17,616 bases of DNA from Gammaproteobacteria bacterium (GTDB lineage: Bacteria; Pseudomonadota; Gammaproteobacteria; S012-40), in assembly GCA_015491615.1 (NCBI GenBank), contig WFVN01000245.1:1-17616 (forward strand), read 5' to 3'. The number at the start of each line of letters is the position of its first letter. The first letter of the stretch is position 1. Position numbers and translations under genes: made by a program. This document shows positions 1 through 6,591 of this stretch, one piece after another. Under the pieces are notes generated by a model. That model ran no database searches. It saw only the letters and a list, made by a program, of their open reading frames with translations, and was not told where the DNA came from.

Positions 1-633
1 GTGGGGGATGGGCGCGACCTGCCCCCCGAGGAGGCCGACCGGCGCGACGCCCAAGCCCTGTTCGATGTTCTCGAAGGACAGGTGGTGCCCGCCTTCTACA
101 CCCGAGACTCGCGCGGCATCCCAAAGGCCTGGGTGGAGAAGATGCGCGCCAGCATGTCGCGCCTCGCACTTCGTTTCAGTACCAACCGCATGCTGCGCGA
201 ATACGTCCGGCGCTACTACCTGCCCCTGGCCGACGACCTGCGCGCGCGCACCGCCGACGGCGGCGCCCTGGCCCGCGAGCTGCGCCACTGGGCCGAGGCA
301 CTGCGTCGGCATTGGTCGCAATTCCATTTCCTCAACCTGGAGGTGGAGAGCGATGGGCGCGGCCACACCTTCCGCCTGCAGGTGTATCTGGGCGAGCTTC
401 CTCCAGACTGGCTGCGGGTGGAACTCTATGCCGAACCGACCGAGGAGGGCGGCGAACCCGAGCGCATCCCCATGGAGCGCAAGACCTCCCTGGCGGGAGG
501 CACCGGGGGATATCTCTACCAAGGGCGGGTGGAGACGCAGCGCCCGACCGGCCACTACACGCCACGCATCGTTCCCCACCACCCGGCGGCACGGCCGCCC
601 CTGGAGATGCCCGCCATCCTCTGGTTCGATTGA
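1..633 (+). CDS. glgP: Alpha-glucan (glycogen/starch) phosphorylase, C-terminal part only
   Basis: The reading frame is open from the window edge, so the gene starts upstream; the GTG at base 1 is coincidental. The 210 visible residues match the end of the short, DUF3417-containing type of alpha-glucan phosphorylase, which is about 800-850 residues long and removes glucose-1-phosphate from storage glucans in the cytoplasm. Recognisable family signatures are TRDSRGIPKAWVEKM, a conserved helix near RFSTNRMLREYVRRYYLP, and the C-terminal beta-rich tail with GHYTPRI, a His-His-Pro segment and a final ILWFD. The catalytic and PLP-lysine region lies outside the window, so activity cannot be judged. 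The stop is TGA at 631-633, followed 59 bases later by the universal stress protein gene on the same strand. I am sure of the family and cannot assign the exact subtype. Confidence 0.85.
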   Translation: MGDGRDLPPEEADRRDAQALFDVLEGQVVPAFYTRDSRGIPKAWVEKMRASMSRLALRFSTNRMLREYVRRYYLPLADDLRARTADGGALARELRHWAEALRRHWSQFHFLNLEVESDGRGHTFRLQVYLGELPPDWLRVELYAEPTEEGGEPERIPMERKTSLAGGTGGYLYQGRVETQRPTGHYTPRIVPHHPAARPPLEMPAILWFD

Positions 634-692
634 GGCAAAAGCGACTGTCCGCGTTTATCCTGAAATCAGGCCAACGACGGAAAAGCAAGCCC

Positions 693-1136
693 ATGCCCGT
701 GCCTTATCAGCGTATCCTCGTCCCCACCGATTTCTCCCCCACTGCCGAACTGGCCGCGCGACGGGCCAAGGATCTTGCCGAGCGTTTTCGTGCCGAGCTC
801 CATCTCGTCCACGTGGTGGCCCACTTTCCCCAGGACCTGGGCGTGGACTGGATTCCGCCGGAGCACGAAGACCCCAAGCGTTTCTACTTGGAACAAGCCC
901 GTCGCCGCCTGCGGGAACTGGACGAACGCCTGGGGCTGGGCGCTACTCGCTTGGCCATCTTCTCCTCCCATTCGGCGCGTCAGGAGATCGTCACCTACGC
1001 GCGCGAGAAGCTGATCGACCTCATCGTCGTCGGCTCCCACGGCCACGGCATTTTATCGGCTCTATTCGGCTCCACCGCCGCCGGCGTGGCGCGCGACGCT
1101 CCCTGCGACGTGTGGGTGGTGCGCCCGCGCGCTTGA
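693..1136 (+). CDS. Universal stress protein (UspA family), single domain
   Basis: The gene encodes 147 residues from ATG 693, the first start that gives the family N-terminus (YQRILVPTDFS, residues 5-15). Upstream in-frame sequence overlaps the phosphorylase gene and has no family similarity. The fold signature is complete: an initial beta strand with the VPTDFS phosphate-side loop, and the ATP-binding loop GSHGHG (114-119) followed by GST at 126-128. The spacing is G-x2-G-x8-G-S, one residue shorter than the textbook ATP-binding consensus, so nucleotide binding is probable but not certain. Usp proteins are small cytoplasmic dimers that raise survival under starvation and other stress; no precise reaction is known. 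No strong Shine-Dalgarno is visible. It sits between a glycogen phosphorylase gene and a BON-domain gene, which is consistent with a stationary-phase or stress setting. Confidence 0.88.
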   Translation: MPVPYQRILVPTDFSPTAELAARRAKDLAERFRAELHLVHVVAHFPQDLGVDWIPPEHEDPKRFYLEQARRRLRELDERLGLGATRLAIFSSHSARQEIVTYAREKLIDLIVVGSHGHGILSALFGSTAAGVARDAPCDVWVVRPRA

Positions 1137-1199
1137 AAACGTTCGCCCTGCACCCATTCAAGAAAGGCACACGAACGATCCCAGGAAAAGGAGACGCCC

Positions 1200-1943
1200 A
1201 TGCAACGCGAACCTCTGGAAGAACTGGCCAAGGCCGTCCGTGCCGCCCTGGAACACGATGAACGGGTGAATCTGCACCGTTCCCCCATCCACGTGAAAGT
1301 AGAAGATGAGCTCATCGTTCTCGAAGGGGAGGCGGAGGACATCTGCACCAAGCGCACCGCCGCCCGCATCGCCCACCGGGTGGCCGAGGGGGCACCGGTC
1401 GCCGACCGCGTGCGCCTCATCCCCGCCGAGCGCCCCGAGAAGCACGACGAGATCGACGGCCGCATCCGCGACGAGGTGATCACCGCCTTCATGGACGAGC
1501 CGGTGTTCCGCGACCACGACCTGTTCGTGGTGGAGAAAGGCGAGCGCCGCCGCCTGCGCGACCTGACCCCCGAGGACGGCGAGATCACCATCGCCGTGGA
1601 CCATGGCGTGGTGACCCTGGAGGGCGAAGTGCGCAGCCTCACCCACCGGCGCCTGGCCGAGGTGCTCGCCTGGTGGACCGCCGGCGTGGCCCAGGTGGAG
1701 AATCGCTTGCGGGTGGTGCCGCCTGAGGAAGAAAACGACGGCGAGCTGGCCGATGCCATCGAGATGGTCCTCGAGCGCGATCCGATGATCCACCAGGACA
1801 ACCTCATCGTCACCGTCAAGGACCACACCGTGCGCATCACCGGGTCGGTGGCTTCCTCCGAAGAGAAGGCCCTGGTCTTGCGCGATCTGTGCTACATCCC
1901 CGGCGTGCACGAGATCGAAGAGACCATCGAAGTGCGTCATTGA
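1200..1943 (+). CDS. Triple BON-domain protein without signal peptide
   Basis: The protein has 247 residues and starts at ATG 1200, preceded by AGGAAAAGGAG at good spacing. Three consecutive BON units are visible, at about residues 6-75, 86-173 and 181-245. Each has the alternation of an amphipathic helix (for example the one ending RAALEHDERV), a strand of the type HVKVEDELIVLEGEA, a glycine (VTLEGEV, VRITGSV), a second helix, and a final strand after a GV or PV turn (AGVAQVENRLRV, PGVHEIEETIEV). BON domains are thought to bind phospholipid surfaces; the best-known member, OsmY, is periplasmic. Here the N-terminus is charged and has no hydrophobic segment, so I predict a cytoplasmic protein, unlike OsmY. 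It follows the Usp gene and precedes an MscS-type channel, which hints at osmotic or envelope stress. The exact role is unknown. Confidence 0.8.
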   Translation: MQREPLEELAKAVRAALEHDERVNLHRSPIHVKVEDELIVLEGEAEDICTKRTAARIAHRVAEGAPVADRVRLIPAERPEKHDEIDGRIRDEVITAFMDEPVFRDHDLFVVEKGERRRLRDLTPEDGEITIAVDHGVVTLEGEVRSLTHRRLAEVLAWWTAGVAQVENRLRVVPPEEENDGELADAIEMVLERDPMIHQDNLIVTVKDHTVRITGSVASSEEKALVLRDLCYIPGVHEIEETIEVRH

Positions 1944-1990
1944 CGGACGCGCACCAGCGGACGGCATAGCGTTTGGAGAACCCTCGAGAA

Positions 1991-2019
1991 GCGTGTGTCG
2001 TTCTTGGAGGCGACACAGC
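1991..2019. other. Imperfect hairpin in the BON-mscS intergenic region
   Basis: TGTGTCG (1994-2000) and CGACACA (2011-2017) are perfect complements. Skipping one bulged G (1993) lets two more pairs form, GC (1991-1992) with GC (2018-2019). The 10-base loop is TTCTTGGAGG. No T tract follows on either strand, so it is not a canonical intrinsic terminator. It could be a 3' stabilising structure of the BON mRNA or a chance palindrome. The rest of the 263-base gap (1944-2206) holds no gene; near its end a TACAAT hexamer (2172-2177) could be a -10 for mscS, but no -35 stands at proper distance. Confidence 0.3.
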
Positions 2020-2206
2020 GTGCCGGCGCGGGCGGCCCATCGCACCATAGTGAAGCACCGCCGGGGGCGGCGATGATTCCGGTCGCCTGCTCAATCAAGT
2101 GACGGTTCGTCTCGCTCGTACGGTCACATTTTGCCTGGAGACCGGGGGCGCCGACCTTTCCCTTCCCGGTTTACAATGCCCGACCTGAAGCAAGCAGGGA
2201 GGGCGC

Positions 2207-3355
2207 ATGGATCTGAATACCTGGCTGGACCAGTTCAAGTTCCTGGAAGGGGAGTGGGGGTGGATCTCCCAGGTCTTCCTGGTGGTGCTCCTGGCCATGG
2301 TGGCCAATTTCTTCTTGAAGCGCCTCCTCAAGCGCATGCGCGCGCGCCTGGAGAAGACCCGCAACCTCTGGGACGACGCCCTCATTCGCGCCCTGGAGCG
2401 CCCCCTCCCCTGGTTGGTGTGGGTAGTGGGGCTGGCGACCGCCGCGCAGATCGTCTACCTCAAGACCCATAGCGCCCTGTTCGCCTTCGTCGAACCGGTG
2501 CGCGACGTGGCGGTGATCGCCCTGTTGGCCTGGTTTCTCATCCGTTTCGTCAACGAAGCCGAGCAGAACATCATCACCCAACGGGAGCGGGAAGGACGGC
2601 CGGTGGACCACACCACCGTCGATGCCGTGGGCAAGCTCCTGCGCGTCACCGTCATCATCACCACTACCTTGGTGATCCTTCAAACCCTGGGCTACTCCAT
2701 CTCCGGTGTGCTCGCTTTCGGCGGCATCGGCGGCATCGCCGTGGGCTTCGCCGCCAAGGATCTGCTGGCCAACTTCTTCGGCGGCCTGATGATCTACCTG
2801 GACCGCCCCTTCGCCGTCGGCGACTGGATCTACTCCCCGGACCGGGAGATCGAGGGCACGGTGGAGAAGATCGGCTGGCGCCTCACCACCATCCGCACCT
2901 TCGACAAGCGGCCCCTCTACGTCCCCAACGCCACCTTCACCTCCATCGCCGTGGTCAACCCCTCGCGCATGACCCACCGGCGCATCTATGAAACCATCGG
3001 CATCCGCTACGACGACCTGGACAAGATGGCGGCCATCTGCGCCGACGTGGAGGCCATGCTGCGCGCCCACCCGGACATCGACGCCACCCAGACCCTCATG
3101 GTCCACTTCAACGCATTCAACGCATCCTCGGTGGACTTCTTCGTCTACACCTTCACTAAGACCACCGTGTGGACCGAATACCACCGCATCAAACAGGACG
3201 TGCTCCTCAAGATCCACGCCATCATCGCCGAGCACGGGGCCCAGGAGGCCTTCCCCACCCGCACCGTGCACCTCCCCGAAGGGGTGCAGGTGGTGCCCCC
3301 GGAGCTGGCCGGGCACCCGCAAGTGGAAGGCGGCGAGCCCCCAGCGCGCGGTTGA
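2207..3355 (+). CDS. MscS-family small-conductance mechanosensitive channel
   Basis: The product has 382 residues from ATG 2207, with GCAGGGAGG as ribosome binding site about 5 bases upstream. Hydrophobic segments at about residues 20-38, 66-85, 97-114, 144-163 and 166-186 suggest five transmembrane helices, more than the three of E. coli MscS and closer to the YbdG/MscM type. The last is the pore-lining helix, glycine/alanine rich (FGGIGGIAVGFAAKDLLANF, 171-190), followed by the cytoplasmic beta domain signature LDRPFAVGDWI (198-208), a GTVEKIGWRLTTIRT region (217-231) and the VPNATF motif (239-244). Channels of this family open in the inner membrane when turgor rises and let solutes escape. 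The preceding Usp and BON genes fit a stress neighbourhood. The C-terminal 30 residues are Pro/Gly rich and probably disordered. The rssA gene follows after 29 bases and is probably cotranscribed. Confidence 0.9.
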   Translation: MDLNTWLDQFKFLEGEWGWISQVFLVVLLAMVANFFLKRLLKRMRARLEKTRNLWDDALIRALERPLPWLVWVVGLATAAQIVYLKTHSALFAFVEPVRDVAVIALLAWFLIRFVNEAEQNIITQREREGRPVDHTTVDAVGKLLRVTVIITTTLVILQTLGYSISGVLAFGGIGGIAVGFAAKDLLANFFGGLMIYLDRPFAVGDWIYSPDREIEGTVEKIGWRLTTIRTFDKRPLYVPNATFTSIAVVNPSRMTHRRIYETIGIRYDDLDKMAAICADVEAMLRAHPDIDATQTLMVHFNAFNASSVDFFVYTFTKTTVWTEYHRIKQDVLLKIHAIIAEHGAQEAFPTRTVHLPEGVQVVPPELAGHPQVEGGEPPARG

Positions 3356-3384
3356 GCCGTCCCAAGCCACGACGAGGACGATCC

Positions 3385-4329
3385 ATGAACGACAAGAAAC
3401 GTCGCCCCCGCCTCGGCCTCGCCCTCGGCTCCGGGGCAGCCCGCGGCTGGTCCCACATCGGCGTCATCCGCGCCCTGGAGGACCAGGGTCTCGAGCCGGA
3501 CGTGATCAGCGGTACCTCCATCGGCGCACTGGTGGGCGGCGCCTACGCCGCCGGCGAGCTGGACCGCCTGGAAGAATGGGTGCGGGCCTTGGAGTGGAGC
3601 GATGTGGTCACTCTCCTGGACCTGAAACTGGAAGGGGGCCTCATCGAAGGACGCAAACTGTTCGACGAATTCGCGCGCGAATTCCGCGACTGGCTCATCG
3701 AAGCCCTGCCCAAGCCCTTTGGTGCCGTGGCCACCAGCCTCTACAACGGGCGCGAGGTATGGTTTCGAGAGGGCTCCATGTTCTCCGCCATGCGGGCTTC
3801 TATCGCCCTGCCCGGCTTGTTCACCCCGGTGGTGCAACGGGGCGAAGTGCTGGTAGACGGTGGCCTGGTCAACCCCGTCCCGGTGAGCCTGTGCCGGGCC
3901 ATGGGTGCGGACGTGGTCATCGCCGTGGATCTCAATGCCGATATCCTCGGCAAACACTTGCGCAAGCGAGAAGAAGACTGGACCGAGCGCCTCGTGGATT
4001 TGCTCGGTGACGAGGTACGCAGCAGCGACTTCGTGCAATCCCTCCTGAACGGGGCCATGCGTATCAGGGGCTGGGTAGGAGAACCCACCTCCAAGCGTCC
4101 TCCCTCGATGATGGAGGTGGTGGCCTCCAGTATCAATGTCATGCAGGTGCGCGTCACCCGCTCGCGCATGGCCGGCGACCCCCCCGAGGCCCTCATCGCC
4201 CCCCGCCTGGCCGAATTGGGCCTGATGGAGTTCCATCGGGCCGACATGGCCATCGAGGAAGGCCGGCGGGCCGTGGGCCGTAAGCTGGACGAGCTGGACC
4301 TGGTACGCGAACTCCTCGACCGGGCATGA
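3385..4329 (+). CDS. rssA: RssA-like patatin-family phospholipase/esterase
   Basis: The protein has 314 residues from ATG 3385, preceded by a CGAGGA ribosome binding site. All patatin hydrolase elements are present: the oxyanion-hole segment LGSGAARGWSHIG (14-26), the nucleophile elbow GTSIG (43-47, serine 45), and the catalytic aspartate in VDGGLVNPVP (157-166, Asp158). The C-terminal segment SRMAGDPPEALIAP and the following FHRAD are shared with E. coli RssA, which supports that name. RssA-type proteins are soluble Ser-Asp dyad acyl hydrolases of unclear physiological substrate; in E. coli rssA lies beside rssB, which is not seen here. E. coli RssA has GCSIG where this protein has GTSIG, a conservative change. 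The stop codon overlaps the start of the next gene (ATGA at 4326-4329), so the two are translationally coupled. Confidence 0.9.
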   Translation: MNDKKRRPRLGLALGSGAARGWSHIGVIRALEDQGLEPDVISGTSIGALVGGAYAAGELDRLEEWVRALEWSDVVTLLDLKLEGGLIEGRKLFDEFAREFRDWLIEALPKPFGAVATSLYNGREVWFREGSMFSAMRASIALPGLFTPVVQRGEVLVDGGLVNPVPVSLCRAMGADVVIAVDLNADILGKHLRKREEDWTERLVDLLGDEVRSSDFVQSLLNGAMRIRGWVGEPTSKRPPSMMEVVASSINVMQVRVTRSRMAGDPPEALIAPRLAELGLMEFHRADMAIEEGRRAVGRKLDELDLVRELLDRA

Positions 4330-4706
4330 ACGGTGGCGCCTATCTCATCCACCTGTGCCTGGCGGACGCCATCGAAATTCCGGTCGGTCGATTGGGCGTC
4401 GTCGCTTTGCCACCCGGCCGTTACGTCTATGCCGGCAGTGCCCGGCACGGCCTGGAGACACGCATCGGCCGTCATCACCGCCAGTGGTCCGAACGCCGAT
4501 CGGTGCGCCGTTGGCACATCGACGCTGTCCTTGCCCACCCGGCCTGCCGTTGGCGCCTCGCGCAACGCTTTCCCGGCGGCCACGAGTGCGCCCTCGCCCA
4601 GGCCGTCGCCCGCCTGCCTGGGGCGAGTATCCCCGTCCCCGGCTTCGGTGCTAGCGACTGTCGCTACGGTTGCCCCGCCCATTTCCTGCGCCTGTCCGCA
4701 GGGTAA
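4326..4706 (+). CDS. DUF123 / GIY-YIG-like nuclease-fold protein (COG1833, Uri superfamily)
   Basis: The gene encodes 126 residues from ATG 4326, overlapping the rssA stop by four bases. It carries the DUF123 layout: a GIY-like strand (GAYLIHL, 4-10), the YIG-like strand GRYVYAGSA (31-39), an arginine/histidine-rich helix (RIGRHHRQW, 46-54), a glutamate in HECALAQ (86-92, Glu87), and the C-terminal GFGASDCRYGCPAHF (106-120) with cysteines 112 and 116. Those positions correspond to the catalytic Tyr/Arg/Glu set of GIY-YIG endonucleases, so single-strand or structure-specific DNA cleavage is plausible, but bacterial members are not characterised well enough to name a substrate. Coupling to rssA is probably for expression only; I see no functional link. 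The stop TAA (4704-4706) lies at the edge of an AT-rich promoter-like region. Confidence 0.82.
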   Translation: MNGGAYLIHLCLADAIEIPVGRLGVVALPPGRYVYAGSARHGLETRIGRHHRQWSERRSVRRWHIDAVLAHPACRWRLAQRFPGGHECALAQAVARLPGASIPVPGFGASDCRYGCPAHFLRLSAG

Positions 4707-4714
4707 AATCAGCG

Positions 4715-4777
4715 TATTCAAATATTAATAAATTTTAGTCATGGCCGCTGGAGTTCACGGCACTGCCTTCCTATAAT
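4715..4777 (+). promoter_or_regulatory. AT-rich promoter region upstream of dsrE
   Basis: A run of almost pure A/T (4715-4738, core AATATTAATAAATTTT) stands out sharply in this GC-rich sequence and is followed by a consensus -10 hexamer TATAAT at 4772-4777. No good -35 stands 16-18 bases upstream of it (the bases are close to TGGAGT), so an activator or an UP-element-like contribution of the AT tract is likely. The expected start near 4784 would give a leader of about 36 bases before dsrE. TAAAAT at 4704-4709 is an alternative -10-like site overlapping the previous stop codon. Confidence 0.45.
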
Positions 4778-4819
4778 CCGACAAATCCCATCACCTCTCA
4801 CCCACACGGAGTCAAGCGC

Positions 4820-5188
4820 ATGGCCGACAAGCTCATGATCATCATGGTCAATACCGACCCCAGCAATCCCTCCGAGCTGGGCGCCCCCTTCTTTCAAGCC
4901 ACCGTCGCCGCCGCCATGGAATTCGACGTGGAAGTGATCCTCACTGGCCGTGCCGGCGAACTGGCAAAAAAGGGCGTGGCCGAAAAGCTGTTCGTCCAGG
5001 AGGGCAGTTCCAAGAGCGTCTATCAGTTTATCCAGGACGCCCATGAGGCCGGCGTGAAGTTCAAAGTCTGTACCCCCACCCTGGATCTTTGGGGCGACGA
5101 TCTCATCCCCGAGATCGAAGAGACCGTAGGCGGCGCCTACGTCATCAGCGAGGCGATGGACGACGACACCGTCACCTTCACCTATTGA
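4820..5188 (+). CDS. DsrE-family sulfur-relay-like protein
   Basis: The protein has 122 residues from ATG 4820, with ACGGAG as ribosome binding site. The sequence has the DsrE/DsrF flavodoxin-like pattern: a first strand KLMIIMVNTDP (4-14), an alternating helix/strand core with FDVEVILTG (35-43), and a single cysteine, Cys84, in KFKVCTPTLDLWG (80-92), at the site equivalent to the sulfur-accepting cysteine of DsrE/TusD. Family members carry persulfide sulfur between enzymes in sulfur oxidation or tRNA thiolation. It lacks transmembrane segments, so it is not DsrE2, and no dsrFH or tusBC partners are beside it, so membership of a hexameric DsrEFH complex is not supported. It is the first gene of a compact unit: hpt begins two bases after its stop. 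Its partner and substrate are unknown. The acidic C-terminus (EAMDDDTVTFTY) is a noticeable feature. Confidence 0.85.
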   Translation: MADKLMIIMVNTDPSNPSELGAPFFQATVAAAMEFDVEVILTGRAGELAKKGVAEKLFVQEGSSKSVYQFIQDAHEAGVKFKVCTPTLDLWGDDLIPEIEETVGGAYVISEAMDDDTVTFTY

Positions 5189-5190
5189 TC

Positions 5191-5754
5191 GTGAGCGAAG
5201 CCGAGAACGCGTGGTCCGCCTATGGACAGGCGGACCTTCTTTATGCCCGGGAGGAAATCGAAGCGGCCCTGGATCGCATGGCCGCCGCCATCGGCGAACG
5301 CCTGGCCGGCACCGATCCCCTGGTTCTGGCGGTGCTCACCGGCGGCATGATTCCCGCCGCCCAGCTCGTCCTGCGTCTCGATTTCCCCCTCACCCTCGAT
5401 TACCTGCACGCCACCCGCTATCGCGGCGCCACCCGCGGCGGCGAACTCCATTGGCTGGCCCGTCCGCGTCATGCCATCCGCGGACGCACCGTCCTGGTGG
5501 TGGACGACATCCTCGACGAAGGGCTCACCCTGGAAGCCATCCTGGCCTATTGCCGGGACGCCGGCGCCCGCGCCGTGTACAGCGCCGTCCTGGTAGACAA
5601 GGAGCGCCCCCGCCGGGGGGGTCTCCGGCACGCCGACTTCACCGGCCTCACCGTGCCGGACCGCTACGTGTTCGGCTACGGCATGGACTACCATGACTAC
5701 CTGCGCAACCTTCCTGCAATCTACGCCCTGAAAAAGGAAAAGGAACAACGATGA
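5191..5754 (+). CDS. hpt: Hypoxanthine-guanine phosphoribosyltransferase
   Basis: The protein has 187 residues from GTG 5191; a TTG at 5185 in the same frame, overlapping the dsrE stop, is an alternative start. The PRPP-binding motif VLVVDDILDEGLTL (101-114) is intact, and the purine-side and pyrophosphate elements are visible (LTGGMIPAAQLV at 49-60, VLVDKERP at 133-140, and the aromatic VFGYGMDYHDYLRNLP at 160-175). The enzyme transfers ribose-phosphate from PRPP to hypoxanthine or guanine in the cytoplasm. There is no recognisable Shine-Dalgarno before the start, and the gene begins two bases after dsrE, so translation probably depends on ribosomes finishing dsrE. Its stop overlaps the start of the next gene (ATGA, 5751-5754). 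That gene should produce hypoxanthine, which makes IMP formation the likely physiological reaction. Confidence 0.9.
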   Translation: MSEAENAWSAYGQADLLYAREEIEAALDRMAAAIGERLAGTDPLVLAVLTGGMIPAAQLVLRLDFPLTLDYLHATRYRGATRGGELHWLARPRHAIRGRTVLVVDDILDEGLTLEAILAYCRDAGARAVYSAVLVDKERPRRGGLRHADFTGLTVPDRYVFGYGMDYHDYLRNLPAIYALKKEKEQR

Positions 5755-6488
5755 GCGAGCTGGGCATCATCGGCGGCACCGGCCTCACCCACATGGAACA
5801 ACTGGAGATCGTCCGCCGGGAAGTCGTCCACACCCCCTTCGGAGAACCTTCCGCCGCCTTCATCCACGGTCGCCTGTACGGCAAGGAAGTGGTCTTCCTC
5901 GCCCGCCACGGGCCAGGACACACCATCCCGCCCCACAAGATCAACTACCGGGCCAACATCTGGGCCATGGACTACATCGGCGTCAAACGCATCATCGCCG
6001 TCGCCGCGGTGGGCGGCATCCGCGCCGACATGGTCCCTGCCCGTCTCGCCATCCCGGATCAGATCATCGACTACACCTGGGGGCGGGCCAACACCTTCTT
6101 CGAGGACGGCGAAAAAGTGGTGCACGTGGATTTCACCCAACCCTACTGCCCCGACCTGCGCGCCCGCCTCATCGAGGCCGCCCGCCAACTCCCTTTTGAT
6201 GTCGCCGAATCCGGCTGCTACGCCGCCACCCAGGGTCCACGCCTGGAGACCGCCGCGGAAGTGGATCGCCTTGAGCGGGACGGGGCCGACCTCGTGGGCA
6301 TGACCGGCATGCCCGAGGCCGCCCTCGCCCGGGAGCTGGACCTCAGTTACGCCACCATCGCCGTGGTCGCCAACCGTGCCGCCGGGCGCGACTCCCGCCC
6401 CCTCACCATGGAAGAGATCGGTAAGAATCTCAAGGTGGGCATGCAGCGGGTGCGGGAATTGCTGGAAGCGGCCATCCCCATGCTGTGA
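5751..6488 (+). CDS. mtnP: S-methyl-5'-thioinosine phosphorylase (MTAP/PNP family)
   Basis: The protein has 245 residues from ATG 5751, with AAAAGGAAC as ribosome binding site and a four-base overlap with hpt. It belongs to the trimeric MTAP/PNP phosphorylases: GIIGGTGL (5-12) and ARHGPGH (51-57) bind phosphate, QGPRLET (161-167) and GMTGMPEA (183-190) form the nucleoside site. In the purine-specificity loop, human MTAP has two aspartates that bind the 6-amino group. The aligned residues here are Asn208 and Ala210 (in VVANRAAG), and Asn at that place is typical of 6-oxopurine phosphorylases. I therefore predict methylthioinosine (and possibly inosine) rather than methylthioadenosine as substrate, as described for the Pseudomonas aeruginosa enzyme. 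Products would be hypoxanthine and methylthioribose-1-phosphate. The MTA deaminase this route needs is not in the window. Confidence 0.88.
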   Translation: MSELGIIGGTGLTHMEQLEIVRREVVHTPFGEPSAAFIHGRLYGKEVVFLARHGPGHTIPPHKINYRANIWAMDYIGVKRIIAVAAVGGIRADMVPARLAIPDQIIDYTWGRANTFFEDGEKVVHVDFTQPYCPDLRARLIEAARQLPFDVAESGCYAATQGPRLETAAEVDRLERDGADLVGMTGMPEAALARELDLSYATIAVVANRAAGRDSRPLTMEEIGKNLKVGMQRVRELLEAAIPML

Positions 6489-6542
6489 GACGCGCCCCCA
6501 CCGCCCATGTCTTCAGGGTGCAGCGGTACGCCAGGGAGGCAG

Positions 6543-6571
6543 ACAAGAAAATGCCCCGCTAGGCGGGGCAT
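6543..6571 (-). terminator. Intrinsic terminator of dksA
   Basis: A perfect 9-bp stem, ATGCCCCGC (6551-6559) and GCGGGGCAT (6563-6571), closes a 3-base loop. Read on the minus strand it is followed by TTTCTTGT, a modest T tract, 21 bases beyond the dksA stop. On the plus strand no T run follows, so it should stop dksA transcription rather than the phosphorylase operon coming from the other side, although the hairpin could protect that mRNA's 3' end. Confidence 0.82.
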
Positions 6572-6591
6572 GGCGTCGTGGCTCGAGGCGG

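Noticed and set aside
1..633. A complete 210-residue protein starting at GTG 1
   Set aside because: The sequence is the C-terminal part of a much longer phosphorylase; the GTG is only the window edge.
2058..2070. CCGCC/GGCGG hairpin as terminator after the BON gene
   Set aside because: The stem is short and no T run follows on either strand.
2171..3370. 399-residue minus-strand ORF opposite mscS
   Set aside because: Shadow of the mscS gene with biased composition (Gly, Asp, His, Val) and no recognisable motif.
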